Shown here piece by piece: positions 1 to 9,755 of a DNA stretch of 64,000 nucleotides. The stretch is from Entamoeba histolytica HM-1:IMSS (Eukaryota > Evosea > Mastigamoebida > Endamoebidae): NCBI RefSeq assembly GCF_000208925.1, contig NW_001914872.1, positions 85,773 through 149,772 of the forward strand. The letters are read 5' to 3'. The translations under genes were made by a program, and so were the position numbers. Below the pieces are notes generated by a model. It ran no database searches, was not told the DNA's origin, and saw nothing but the letters and a program-made list of their open reading frames with translations. The stretch's first letter is position 1; each line of letters starts with the position of its first letter.

Positions 1-262
1 ATTCCTTCTCCCATTCATAAAATAAGAAAAATGAAATTCCTGAAAATTAAGGCAGAAAACAAACAAAGGCTTAAAAAGAAGAAATAAGCAGAAGAAGTTT
101 GAAAAAACCTTAATAAGAAAAATAAAGCAAAGAAGTGCTTTCCTCATTTTGCAAGACAAACCTAAATGATAGGTTCAACAAAGAGATTACTCTTTTTTAA
201 TAAGCTCAGGGATGGGATTAGTCTCCCCTGAGCTAGGAAGAATAGATGAAAATTCTATTAAT
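1..262 (+). mobile_element. Probable 3' tail of a non-LTR retroelement (EhLINE/EhSINE-like), cut by window edge
   Basis: This stretch is less AT-rich than the DNA that follows and carries five consecutive perfect inverted repeats: AAAGC/GCTTT (124-128, 137-141), AACCTA/TAGGTT (159-164, 170-175), AAAGAG/CTCTTT (180-185, 190-195), AGCTCAGGG/CCCTGAGCT (203-211, 226-234) and AATAGA/TCTATT (241-246, 254-259). No protein-coding frame is evident. Entamoeba genomes hold many non-LTR retroelements, and a structured 3' tail that stops abruptly at ordinary intergenic DNA fits their 3' end. Assignment to a named element is inference. A structured non-coding RNA is the alternative. Confidence 0.45.
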
Positions 263-340
263 ACTTAATTAACTACTTTTTATTTTTAAATTATATAATA
301 ATTTAATTCTAGTTTTTTTTTATTTCTATTCTTTTTTGTA

Positions 341-961
341 ATGGAAGTTAAATATCGTTTAATGAATCAAAAAGATTGGAAATTCATAAAAGAAATGGTT
401 TGTCAAGCATGGGAAACTGATAAATATCTTCCTGAATATCTTGTAGATAGTTATTGTGAAGAATATTGTTCATATTGTTATTTACATTCAAATTATTGTA
501 TAGTTGCTGAAGAAAATGAGAAAGTAATAGGATTTTTAATGGGAAGAGATCAATCCATATTTAAAAAAAATAATATTTTGGAACAAAAAGTTAAAGAATT
601 AAAGAAACAATTTCATTGTTATCCTGAAAGCTCTATTCTTATTAATTCAATTGAAAAATATTATGAAGAAGCAGAAAAAATAAACCAAAAATCAAATAAA
701 TCAATTCAAAATGAAGTTGTATTATTTATTGTAAATAAAGAATATCGTAAAAAAGGAATTGGGAAACAATTATTAAATGAATTTATTAAAATTCTTCAAA
801 AAACAAACCAACATGATTTTTATTTAATAACAGATACATCATGTAATTATCATTTATATGACCATTTAAATTACATTCAAATAAATTCAGTTTTTTACCC
901 ATTTAAATTATCTAATTGTGTATTAAATATAACAATTTTTATCTACATTCATCATTTCTAA
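341..961 (+). CDS. GNAT-family N-acetyltransferase
   Basis: 206 residues. The acetyl-CoA binding motif A is visible near residues 125-150, with a beta strand VVLFIV followed by NKEYRKKGIGKQLL, which contains the R/K-x-x-G-x-G signature, then a helix. A second conserved area near 160-180 (LITDTSCNYHLYDHLNY) matches the usual end of the GNAT fold. The family transfers an acetyl group from acetyl-CoA to an amine; the substrate here cannot be told. The ATG at 341 follows a T-rich leader. The last 20 residues are hydrophobic and unlike typical GNAT tails, so a missed splice at the 3' end is possible. The closest relatives of such stand-alone enzymes are often bacterial, so lateral origin is possible but untested. 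Confidence 0.7.
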   Translation: MEVKYRLMNQKDWKFIKEMVCQAWETDKYLPEYLVDSYCEEYCSYCYLHSNYCIVAEENEKVIGFLMGRDQSIFKKNNILEQKVKELKKQFHCYPESSILINSIEKYYEEAEKINQKSNKSIQNEVVLFIVNKEYRKKGIGKQLLNEFIKILQKTNQHDFYLITDTSCNYHLYDHLNYIQINSVFYPFKLSNCVLNITIFIYIHHF

Positions 962-1154
962 TTGTTGAATGAATAAATTAACAATTATTTGAATTCTTTT
1001 TTGTTATTATTTAAATTTTTTTTACATAAAAAAAAGAAAAGTTTATGAAACAAAGACAAAAACTATATAAATAGTAAATTCATTTATTATTTTATACAAA
1101 AATGAAATTTAATGAAAAATTGAAAAAAAAAACATTCATTACTAACATCTTTCA

Positions 1155-1543
1155 ATGAGTTGCAATAAAAATGCTCTTAAAAAGTATATTCCAAATCTTA
1201 AATGTTTGGTTTTATTTAATACATTTTTATTTTTATTAAATATTGTTAAATGTATTGTTATTATTAAAAACTTTTTTATGTATTAATGTTTTTAGGTAGT
1301 TTGTTTTGTACAATGCTCTCTATTTGGGGAGCTATTTTCTTAGTTATTCTTTGTATTTTTGCTGATAGTTATACTGTAAAAAAAGGAAAGATGTTAAAAG
1401 ATGATTTTGATTTTCTTCTTTTAAGAATCAATCTTGGTGTAGCTGCTGGGTTGTATGGGCTTTTTGTGATTGGCTGTGGAGTATGGTCTGTTATTCTTAT
1501 TATAAAACAAGTTCACTCAGGAAATAAAGTAGAGTATTATTAA
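1155..1543 (+). CDS. RNase kappa / V-ATPase Vo subunit f-like small membrane protein (two exons)
   Basis: Proposed join of 1155-1203 and 1296-1543, giving 98 residues. The ATG at 1155 starts MSCNKNALKKYIPNLK; splicing restores a cysteine codon and leads into CSLFCTMLSIWGAIFLVILC. The motif L-S-x-W-G in the first membrane helix, a short loop, and L-G-V-A-A-G-L-Y-G-L-F in the second helix match the RNase kappa family (animal RNASEK, now known as a Vo subunit f homologue of the proton-pumping V-ATPase). Two membrane segments, about residues 19-39 and 60-85, and family-typical length support it. Reading unspliced from the ATG at 1286 would drop the conserved Cys-rich N-terminus. The donor is GTTTGG, one base off the usual GTTTGT. 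A role in endolysosomal acidification or endocytosis is inferred from the family. Confidence 0.65.
1204..1295 (+). other. Intron of RNase kappa-like gene
   Basis: Predicted 92-nt, very AT-rich intron with donor GTTTGG and acceptor TTTTAG. It interrupts a TGT codon after its first base. Removing it joins the two conserved parts of the RNase kappa-like protein in frame. Confidence 0.6.
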
Positions 1544-2795
1544 ATGAAATTTTAAAATGTGTTTTTTGTTCATTTAGTTATTAAAAACAAACAAACCATC
1601 ATCATTAGAATGATAACTTGGTGTTAATTTCATCTTTCATCTCTTTATTTTTATTCTCTTTCTATTTTGTTTTCTTCTTTGAATTTTATATCAAAAATTA
1701 CTCTAACATAACAACAAAATAATTTATTTAATTTTACTCTTTTGTTATTTCTTTTTCTTTTTATAAAAATAATTTGTTTTTTGATGTTATTTAATTATCA
1801 AAAGATTTGTCTTCTCGTTTATTTAGAATAACATACTTATTTATTAAATCAATTTTTATCAACTTCTTTATAGTTTTGACTATTTATCTTGGTTGTTTAT
1901 CATAATTGTATTATTCTGTTATTAATTTTCTTATTTTTACCAAAATAAACTGTCAATAATCTAGATAAAAATCCTTTGTTTCTTGATAAGAAATATTTTG
2001 GATGAATAAAAATAAATTGAATTGATATGAATTGAGCTTGTTTATTCTGGCATACAGAGTTTCTAAAAATAATTGACAAAATATCATTTTTGTTCTTTAA
2101 ATTAAAGTCTAACAATATATTTATTAATCAACACTAGACAACATTGATAATGACAATAACATTTATATATCTTTTCACTATACCTTCATGAAAAAAAAAA
2201 TAAAAAATAAAATAGTTTAAAAATATTTTATTAGTATCACCAATAAGAGTCTTTAATTATTTATATTCTAATTAATTTATCTAATTCTAATTGTACAAAA
2301 AGAAATATACACAATACTATTTTAAATATATATAATTATTTCCAGTACTTAATAAATAATAATAATAAGAAAGCCATTAATATCCTAATTGTTGATAAAA
2401 CAAAAATTATTAACAAGAGTAATGATTTGGAATTGAAAACTATTTTTAATGCATTATCATATTTAATCTACAACTTCATTAAAAATATTTATTATCTAAT
2501 ATATTACTTTCTCATAAAGTATTAAAAACTTGTGTACAAAATGAGTTTTTGAGTGAATATCAAACAACAACTTTTTTAAAACAACGTATGAAAAAAAAAG
2601 AAGGTTATAGTACTTTTATTCACCACAAAAGACAAATTATTTTAGTGTTATTTTAGATAAGGAAAATAAGACATTGTAATACGAATAAATACACCCTTAA
2701 AAGAAATACTTAATAATCATAAATGTTATAAATGACCAAATAATATGTTAAAAAGAAAAAATGAAAAAGAAACTTAAAAAGAAAAAAAAAAGAAA
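1544..2795. other. Intergenic, no gene seen
   Basis: AT-rich spacer of about 1.25 kb between two same-strand genes. The only open frames are short and compositionally random. It ends with AGAAACTTAAAAAG (2767-2780), the promoter-proximal box of MON1. Confidence 0.6.
2767..2780 (+). promoter_or_regulatory. GAAC-like promoter-proximal box of MON1
   Basis: AGAAACTTAAAAAG lies about 15 bases before the ATG at 2796. It is a one-base variant of the GAACTTAAAA box that recurs upstream of many starts in this window and resembles the Entamoeba GAAC core promoter element. Function is inferred from position and recurrence. Confidence 0.35.
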
Positions 2796-4124
2796 ATGTC
2801 TTCTCGAAGAAGTACCACTCCATTATCTCCAATAGCTTTCAATGAAAGTTATGCAGAGAATTGGGCCCATCATATGGTAGAAGACCCAAGTTGCCCTGAA
2901 TGGTTTTTACATCATAAACATATGTTTGTTTATACATTAGCAGGAAAACCTGCATTTTCACGATATGGGAATGATATTGAATTAGCACCATTTATGGCAA
3001 CATTATTAGCTATAACAAGTGTTGTAAATGACAATAATGATGAATTAAAATATGTAAGAAGTAATGAACATTTATATGTTTTCTTAAATAAAGGACCATT
3101 ACAATTTTGTTGTGTTTCTAATACAAAAGAACAACCAGAAATAATAATAAAACAATTACAATTTTTATTTTGTACTATTTGTAGTATAATTCCATTTCCA
3201 TCAATTCAAAGTATCTTTGATAAATCATATGGAACAGATTTTAGAAATGTTATTGGAGGAACATATAATCAAATGAAATGTGCTATAAGTCATGGTAATA
3301 TGTCATCAGGACTATTATTTAATGCATTTGATATTGAACAATTTCCTACAACAATAAGAAATTATTTAACTGAAAATATTCAAACAATTGTGTCACAAAC
3401 AAATATTGAATTATTTAAAGCAAATAATGATTGTATTTTATTTTCTGCTTTAATTTTAAATAGTAAAATAGTAGTATTAGGTAAAAGAAGTGCTAATCTT
3501 ACCCCAATGGATTCACAAGTTTTAATTTCATTTGTACGTTCTATTTCATCTAGAAAGACTATTTCTTGGATGCCATTATGCTTAAATGATTTTAATGAAA
3601 AAGCACAAATTCATGTCTTTGTAAAATATATTACAACATCATTTTCTATTGTTTTAGTTGCTACTCAACCTACATCAATGAATTATTTAACTAAATGTTA
3701 TAAAACATTTAAACATACAATTAAGCAATCTAAGTTTTGGAATCAAATTGAAGCTCCAACACCAACTGTTTGTCCATATATTATTAAAAATGAAATTCTT
3801 CATTTTGTTGTATATTCAAAAAATGATAATCAAGTATTTATGTCTCCATTCACTATTCATACAACTCGTAAAGAACAAAAAAGATTATTTAGAATATATG
3901 AAAATTTATATATTGGTCTTACTAAAGAAAAACTTAAACAAGAAATGTTTGTATTTGATGATGAAATAATTGTAACTGTAGAAAATAATACTCATTATGC
4001 TTTTATCACTTTTAGTAAATTCCAAGAAAACAAAGTAAAAATGATGAAAACAGCAACTGCTGTTTTATCTTGGGCAATTAAAGAAGATTCATTATGGATT
4101 AAAAAGTTTGCTCAATTTTCTTAA
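2796..4124 (+). CDS. MON1: Vacuolar fusion protein MON1
   Basis: 442 residues. Near residues 42-75 the stretch KHMFVYTLAGKPAFSRYG then A-P-F-M-A-T-L-L-A matches the start of the MON1 longin core (animal and yeast form: H-x-F-V-L-S-x-A-G-K-P-I-Y-S-R-Y-G). It is followed by the conserved strand pattern around LYVFLNKGPLQFCCVS (about 92-107). Three longin-like domains fill the family's C-terminal two thirds and the length suits a compact MON1. Together with CCZ1, MON1 is the guanine nucleotide exchange factor that loads Rab7 on late endosomes and phagosomes, a key step for phagocytic amoebae. CCZ1 is not in this window. The start follows an AAACTTAAAAAG box and is the first ATG in frame. Confidence 0.88.
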   Translation: MSSRRSTTPLSPIAFNESYAENWAHHMVEDPSCPEWFLHHKHMFVYTLAGKPAFSRYGNDIELAPFMATLLAITSVVNDNNDELKYVRSNEHLYVFLNKGPLQFCCVSNTKEQPEIIIKQLQFLFCTICSIIPFPSIQSIFDKSYGTDFRNVIGGTYNQMKCAISHGNMSSGLLFNAFDIEQFPTTIRNYLTENIQTIVSQTNIELFKANNDCILFSALILNSKIVVLGKRSANLTPMDSQVLISFVRSISSRKTISWMPLCLNDFNEKAQIHVFVKYITTSFSIVLVATQPTSMNYLTKCYKTFKHTIKQSKFWNQIEAPTPTVCPYIIKNEILHFVVYSKNDNQVFMSPFTIHTTRKEQKRLFRIYENLYIGLTKEKLKQEMFVFDDEIIVTVENNTHYAFITFSKFQENKVKMMKTATAVLSWAIKEDSLWIKKFAQFS

Positions 4125-4239
4125 ATTAATTCATTTTTAATTATAATTTTATTATTACAATTTATTATTTAAAATAAAAATTATAGTAAAACTATTAATT
4201 TATTATATAATATTTCATCTTTCTATTAAAGTAGAGAAT

Positions 4240-5121
4240 ATGAATATTCAATTTACTTATAATATTATTTGTAATCAACATTGTTTATTTAGTTCAGAAA
4301 AAATTGACTCACCACTGGCATTTATTGTTATACCTGGTAATCCTTCTATTATTGAATTTTATAAAGAATTTTCATGTGCATTAATAGAACTATTTAATTA
4401 TCCAACAATTATTGTTTCTTTATGTAAAAATGGAGAACATTCACTTGGAGTTCATCAAGCAATTCATTTAAAAATTCAATTTTTCAATGAAATATTTCAG
4501 AAATATCCAAATACTAAATTTATTATTTTAGGTCATTCTATTGGTAATTATATTACTTTACAAGCATTACGTCAAATAGATCAATCTCGAATTGTTGGTT
4601 ATTATGGTTTATTCCCTGCACTTATTAATTTAAAACAATCTTTTTGCACTTTATATAAAATAATTACATACTCTCCTTTTATTATTACTTGTCTTGCTTT
4701 CTCAACACATTTACTTCAACTTTTACCGTTATCTTTAATAACTTTCTTCTTTTCTTTAGTTACTGATGTTCCAAAACAATATATTCCAATACTGAAAGAT
4801 CATTTAGACCCTCAAATGACTGGTCAAATGCTTTCTTTATGTAAAGATGAAGGTGTTCAAATTAAAGAATACCCTGACGATTTTATTCAATTCTTAAATA
4901 CTTTTCATTCTAAACTTCATCTAATTTATGGTAAAAATGATGTATATGGAAATGAGAATGTTGCTCGTGATATGATGCAACGTTGTCCACAAGCTCAAAT
5001 TATTATTACTGATATTTTACATGCTTTTGTTCTTGGATACGTTCAAAATGTTATTGAGGTTATTTCTCCAATGCTAAAAGAAACAATCCAATTGTTTGAG
5101 CATCAAATGATAGAAGAATAA
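4240..5121 (+). CDS. Lipid droplet-associated hydrolase family protein (alpha/beta hydrolase)
   Basis: 293 residues. An N-terminal oxyanion region reads VIPGNPSIIEFY (about 30-41), which is the hallmark P-G-N-P of the LDAH/UPF0554 family. The nucleophile elbow GHSIGNY places the catalytic serine at residue 100, the acid is probably D234 (YGKNDVYGN) and the histidine H261 (ILHAFVLGY). A hydrophobic stretch around residues 140-170 may dip into a lipid monolayer. The family acts at lipid droplets, probably on sterol or acyl esters; the exact substrate is unsettled. The gap to the preceding MON1 stop is 115 bases, with no other gene between. Confidence 0.85.
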   Translation: MNIQFTYNIICNQHCLFSSEKIDSPLAFIVIPGNPSIIEFYKEFSCALIELFNYPTIIVSLCKNGEHSLGVHQAIHLKIQFFNEIFQKYPNTKFIILGHSIGNYITLQALRQIDQSRIVGYYGLFPALINLKQSFCTLYKIITYSPFIITCLAFSTHLLQLLPLSLITFFFSLVTDVPKQYIPILKDHLDPQMTGQMLSLCKDEGVQIKEYPDDFIQFLNTFHSKLHLIYGKNDVYGNENVARDMMQRCPQAQIIITDILHAFVLGYVQNVIEVISPMLKETIQLFEHQMIEE

Positions 5122-5824
5122 CTATATTCCTTTTTATAAAATATATTTTATATTCCTTTTGTTTTGATAATTATTGAATAAATCATAAAAATAAACAAAG
5201 CTTTGTTATAAAAAATTTATTCAACTCTCTTTTATAACACAACCAAAAATTCATTTGTTCATTACAAATTAACACCATAAAATAAAAGTTTGTAATAATA
5301 AAATATATATTAATTCTCTACAAATTTCATATCTCATTTCATTGACTTTTACTACTTATATTTTTTAATTTCCTAAAGTTGAATAGACTCTCACATCAGA
5401 AAGTATGTGTAGTAAAAAAATATCTTAAAAACTCTGGAATAAAGTCTTTTACTTTTAATTTCTTGATATCTTGATACTTTAACAAAAGACCAACTAATGA
5501 ATATAATAATTCAATTTAAAACATTTCATATAATATTAAAAAAAAATAACTTCATTGATTCTTTACTAAATAATTGTCCAATCTAAATATTATAATTACT
5601 TAGACTAAACAACTTAACAAAAACATTTCTTTATTTATTAAATTACTACATCTTACAAATAGTCTCATGGTGTTATTAAGAATTAAAAATGTATTGATAA
5701 TATTAGGATTATTTTTGTTAATGAAACAGTGCTTCAAAAAGAGAGTTAACTAAAGTACCAAAACGAACAAAATGAAAAATAAAAAGGATAAAGCAATTAA
5801 TAGTACAATTAAATAAATAAACCA
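5122..5824. other. Intergenic between convergent genes, nothing recognised
   Basis: About 0.7 kb of AT-rich DNA separating the 3' ends of the hydrolase gene and the protein kinase gene. It is long for a convergent spacer in this window, but no RNA gene, repeat family or coding frame is supported. Confidence 0.5.
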
Positions 5825-7473
5825 TTAACAATGAACAAAAAATGGATGATTGAAATAACTATTCCAATCAATTCTTATAGATTCTTTTTGAATTAAACGT
5901 GAAATAAGATTCCTTAATAAACTTAAATGAGTGTCGTTGTTAACTTTTTGAGGAAATACTACATGAGGGTTTTCATTTCTTAGAGTTTGTGAGGTATTAA
6001 TTTCATTAGGAAAACACCCACAAACCATTCTAAAAAGCATTACACCAACAGAATATAAATCACTCTTTAATGATGGACTAGAATTATTGTAAATCTCTGG
6101 ACCTAAGTATAAAGGAGTTCCAACCTTAACATGCTCTATCCCACTGTTAATAGCACGACAAAACCCATAATCAGCTAATTTAACTTGAAGATTAAATGGA
6201 AGTTCTGCCTTTGATCCAGGAATAGTTGTTAATAAAACGTTATCTAATTTAATGTCTCTATGAACCATCATCTTTTTATATAATAAATACTTTAACCCAT
6301 CATTAATTTGAGAAATAAAATAAACAATATCTTCTTCTTTTAAATCATGGGTGTTTATATATTGAGCAAGGGTACCAAAGTTACAATATTCCATTACAAG
6401 ATAATAATACATCTTACTTCTGTTAGCCTTAATTCCGAGTCTAGAGACAAAAGACTCAGAAGACTCAATATAATCTACTAATGACATCAAATTAGGATGA
6501 CTTAATAATTTCATTGCTCGGGCTTCTCTTTGAAGAATATCAGCCCTAGATGATTGTTTCATAGCATATATAACTCCATCACGTTCAACTTTAACAACTA
6601 ACCCAAAAGCCCCATTACCGATAAACTCAAGAGGGGTATAATTATCTAAAGACCCATGGGGTAATTGTTGAAACTCATAACACCGAAATAGAAATTCAGA
6701 GTTACTTAACTCTTCAAGAGAAACTAACTCTTTATTTTGAATAAATTTCATAACTTGACCAATAAAATAAGTATCTGACTCATCTTGGGGAATCACTTTA
6801 GAAACAATGTCATTTATTAATGAAAGAATAAAAGGAGTAGTTTTTGTAATATTCATATTTGGAAGAATAGTCATTGGTAAGACAAATGCCAATGGAGAAA
6901 GTAATAAATGAGGAATAGGAGATGATGGACTATCACAACGAGACTTAAAACAGGTTGAAATAGAATCTTGCATGAAAACTAAAGATTGAGAAGATACATG
7001 TGCAGGAAGTATAGTAATGGCTTGAAGAATATAACGAAAATCTGCTAAGAAATAACGTGCTTCATCTGAAGTAATCTTGTTATTCATTCTGTCTTCAAAA
7101 GAAAAAGAATCATTACAGAGAATAAAAATTTGATGTTCTGTTTGATAAACAGTATCAATATGAAGGAGTGGAAGAGAACTAACATGTTTGATTGATTGAA
7201 GTCTTTTAATAACGTGGTTACATTTCTTTTCATTTTGAAATGAAGAGGCAAAAATGTCTATATTCAAATTAATATCTCATACTCTTTTTGAAAAGATAAA
7301 TAAAATAAGTAAAACAAACTAAATAATGTAAATTGTTTAAAACTAGAGTCATTTCTAAAAACTAAGGAAACTTCACCATATTTTAATGATCCAACCAATA
7401 AGTCTTTAGTTTGAATGATTTCAAAATTAACTCCAACACTCATAGTGAGAAAGTGCTCAACTTGTACATCCAT
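5825..7473 (-). CDS. Serine/threonine protein kinase with N-terminal degenerate kinase-like region (two exons)
   Basis: Complement of join 5825-7257 and 7320-7473, 528 residues. The long open frame alone has no ATG near its 5' end (it opens at a TTG), whereas splicing at a perfect GTTTGT...TAG intron joins it in frame to an upstream exon with an ATG at 7473. The C-terminal kinase domain spans about 255-525: glycine loop GNGAFGLV, lysine in YAMKQSS, HRDIKLDN with catalytic D386, DYG in place of DFG, and a GTPLYLGPE activation segment. All catalytic residues are present, so it is probably active. Residues before 250 contain kinase N-lobe-like phrases (VIKRLQSIKH, HIDTVYQTEHQIFIL), hinting at a pseudokinase-kinase arrangement. 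Substrates are unknown. Confidence 0.75.
7258..7319 (-). other. Intron of protein kinase gene
   Basis: Predicted 62-nt intron with donor GTTTGT and acceptor TAG on the minus strand, phase 1. It removes in-frame stops and creates an AAC codon at the junction, keeping the kinase frame open from an ATG. Confidence 0.75.
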
Positions 7474-7994
7474 TATTAATAAAATATGACAATTTTAAGA
7501 TTAAATCATTTCCTTTTTGAAATCTTATGAAAGGATAAAAATTAATGACTTAATGTTATTTCTGATTTTTCTTTTCGTTCCACAGTTTTCTTTTTTCATA
7601 TTTTTTCATGTTTTTTTTTTTTGGATTTCCCGATAAAAACGTTTAAAAGGATTTTTTTCCATTATTCGATAAAACTTTATTAGTTAAATATAAGAAATAA
7701 ATTAAAATGAAAAGGAAATTAAATTCATAACAAAAATTATTTTTGACATGACTTTTCATGTCTTGTTTTTCGGGATTAATAAAAACAATAGCTAATTTTA
7801 GGTATGGCGTTTAACTTCTAAATAAAGGTCTTTATAAAAAAGAAAAGAAAAAAAAAACAAAAGAATCAGAGTTAAAATTTATTTTCATAAATTAAAATAA
7901 AAGATTATTTTGGGTAAATGTTTTTAGGGAGTTAATAAATAAACAAATTTTGAGAAGACTTCAATAAAATTAAAACAAATAAGAAACAAATAAG
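7474..7994. other. Intergenic, AT-rich, one short hairpin
   Basis: About 520 bases between the 5' end of the kinase gene and the 3' end of the next minus-strand gene. It contains a perfect inverted repeat GACATGA-CTTT-TCATGTC at 7745-7762. No coding frame is supported. Confidence 0.5.
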
Positions 7995-9023
7995 TTATTG
8001 AATTAAATTCTTATCATTTCCAAGAAAATATAAGGTTAATAAATAAGATGCAAATTTTGATATTTCTTTATCTTCAGAAGGAATATATTTTTCTAACACA
8101 GAAACAAATTGGTGATGATAGAAAATAGGAAGAAATGGATTTTTTTGTTGGTCAATTTCATCTCCAGCAATAAATATTTTTAATATTGTAGTTAAGTATA
8201 ATTTAATCATTTCTGGATCATCTGCTTCAACTGTTGTTAGTGGTATACAATTTTCTTTTGGAGTATATAACTCAAGAATTAATTCATTAGGAAGAATAGA
8301 AGACAACGATATTAATTTCCAATAAATTTGTTTTTGAATTGTTTTATTACTAATTGAATCATAACACTGAATTACTTTTTGAATTATACCACATTTAATA
8401 AATCCTTCTGCAATATTTTGTATTGAAGTAAATACATCAATAACAAACCATGTCTTTTCTATTAATTTTTGTTTTAAATCATCTGATGATTCTGAAAGAT
8501 AATAGTCTAATGTTTTCTTTAAAACATCTACTCCTCTATTATCTAATATTTCAACTAAATATATTTCTGTTTCTTTAGAACAATATAATTCTAAATATTC
8601 CATAACTTTATATAATAACTTCCCATTTTTATAATTACTAATTTGATATATATCTTTTAATATTTCATTTTCTTTATAATAAATTACTGTGTCTTCTAAT
8701 TGTAATAATAAATACCCACAGTTTAATATACTCATTATTATTTCTTCATTTTCTTCTTCTTTTAACCATTTAAATGGAATTATTCCTTTATATATTTCTA
8801 AATTTTGAATAATATTACACCCTTTACATAACTCTTCTAACAATGAAATTATTTGAATTTTTTCAGTATTATTTATCTTTGTATCATTAGTTTTATTTCT
8901 TATCATTTCAAATCCTCCTTCTTTTTGAAATCCAATAATATCTGATTTAATATTTTGTTTGAGTAATTGATAATCTTCATCATTTCCCTTCCCTAATGTT
9001 ATTCGTTCAATTATCTCTTTCAT
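7995..9023 (-). CDS. Alpha-helical (armadillo-like) repeat protein, possibly Fes1/HspBP1-like
   Basis: 342 residues, almost entirely predicted helices in pairs, rich in I, L, E and K, with no signal peptide or membrane span. The segment IQIISLLEELCKGCNIIQNL and the later ILDNRGVDVLKKTL and GFIKCGIIQKVIQ follow the helix spacing seen in the four-armadillo-repeat Hsp70 nucleotide exchange factors Fes1/HspBP1, and the length is similar. This is only a pattern resemblance; a generic ARM/HEAT scaffold is equally possible. The ATG at 9023 is preceded by a TATTTGAACTG element on the same strand. Confidence 0.6.
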   Translation of the reverse strand: MKEIIERITLGKGNDEDYQLLKQNIKSDIIGFQKEGGFEMIRNKTNDTKINNTEKIQIISLLEELCKGCNIIQNLEIYKGIIPFKWLKEEENEEIIMSILNCGYLLLQLEDTVIYYKENEILKDIYQISNYKNGKLLYKVMEYLELYCSKETEIYLVEILDNRGVDVLKKTLDYYLSESSDDLKQKLIEKTWFVIDVFTSIQNIAEGFIKCGIIQKVIQCYDSISNKTIQKQIYWKLISLSSILPNELILELYTPKENCIPLTTVEADDPEMIKLYLTTILKIFIAGDEIDQQKNPFLPIFYHHQFVSVLEKYIPSEDKEISKFASYLLTLYFLGNDKNLIQ

Positions 9024-9755
9024 TTTTGTTTTCAGTTCAAATATTCTAAAACCCTAATTATTTTTAATTTTTTTTTTGTTATTGTTATAAATCCATTAAA
9101 AACAAAAATTGTTTTAAAAAGTATGTTAAGAACAAACCAAAACCATATTTGATTTAGGTGATTGACGTTTTGGAAATATTCTCTGTCTGTAACTTACTAC
9201 ATAGGAAATTTTCTGACGGAACTAAAAATAACTTCCAAAAAAATAACATTTTTATTTGAAATATTGAGTCTCTTTAAGTTGGTTTAAATGTTCAGTATAG
9301 TTATTTAATTAAACAATAATTATATTATATTATACAATGTGCTTTTGTAAATATAGAATGTTTGTCATTTGTTGTCTCAAATTACGAACCACCTTGTTAG
9401 TGAAATAATTACAGAATGAGTGGTATTATTTCAACTCAAACTAAGAGAGAATATAAATGATGTTAAGTCAAGAATATGTTAAAAATAACAGTACTTAATT
9501 CAAAGCAAGATATATAGCATTATACTCTCATTCTTTGTTAATAATCTTCATTAATAAGAAAAAGCATAAATTAAAAAAGTAAATTAAAAAAAATGTTTCT
9601 CATTGGGATTAGATTGTAATATAATTTTTCCCAACAAAAATTCTAATGAAACATTATATTAAAATCAAAGTTAATTTAGAAAAAAGAAGTCTATAAAAAA
9701 AATTATAATAAATTTAAGTGAGGTTTAGAGTAAAAAGAATTAAAAGAACAAAGAA
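9024..9755. other. Intergenic, nothing recognised
   Basis: About 0.73 kb between two minus-strand genes. It holds the GAAC-type element of the gene at 7995-9023 next to its start and otherwise only AT-rich DNA with no supported gene. Confidence 0.5.
9033..9043 (-). promoter_or_regulatory. GAAC-type element before the ARM-like gene
   Basis: On the minus strand TATTTGAACTG lies about 10-20 bases before the ATG at 9023. It combines a TATTT stretch and GAACT, as expected of Entamoeba core promoters. Inferred from position only. Confidence 0.35.

Noticed and set aside
1900..2115. 71-residue minus-strand open frame in the gene-free region
   Set aside because: Random composition, no conserved motif, no promoter box.
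7264..7473. Separate 69-residue gene upstream of the kinase
   Set aside because: A perfect intron joins it in frame with the kinase, so it is treated as exon 1.
9157..9216. Possible box C/D snoRNA (GGTGATTGA at 9157, CTGA at 9213)
   Set aside because: Box C is imperfect and no terminal stem or C'/D' pair was found.
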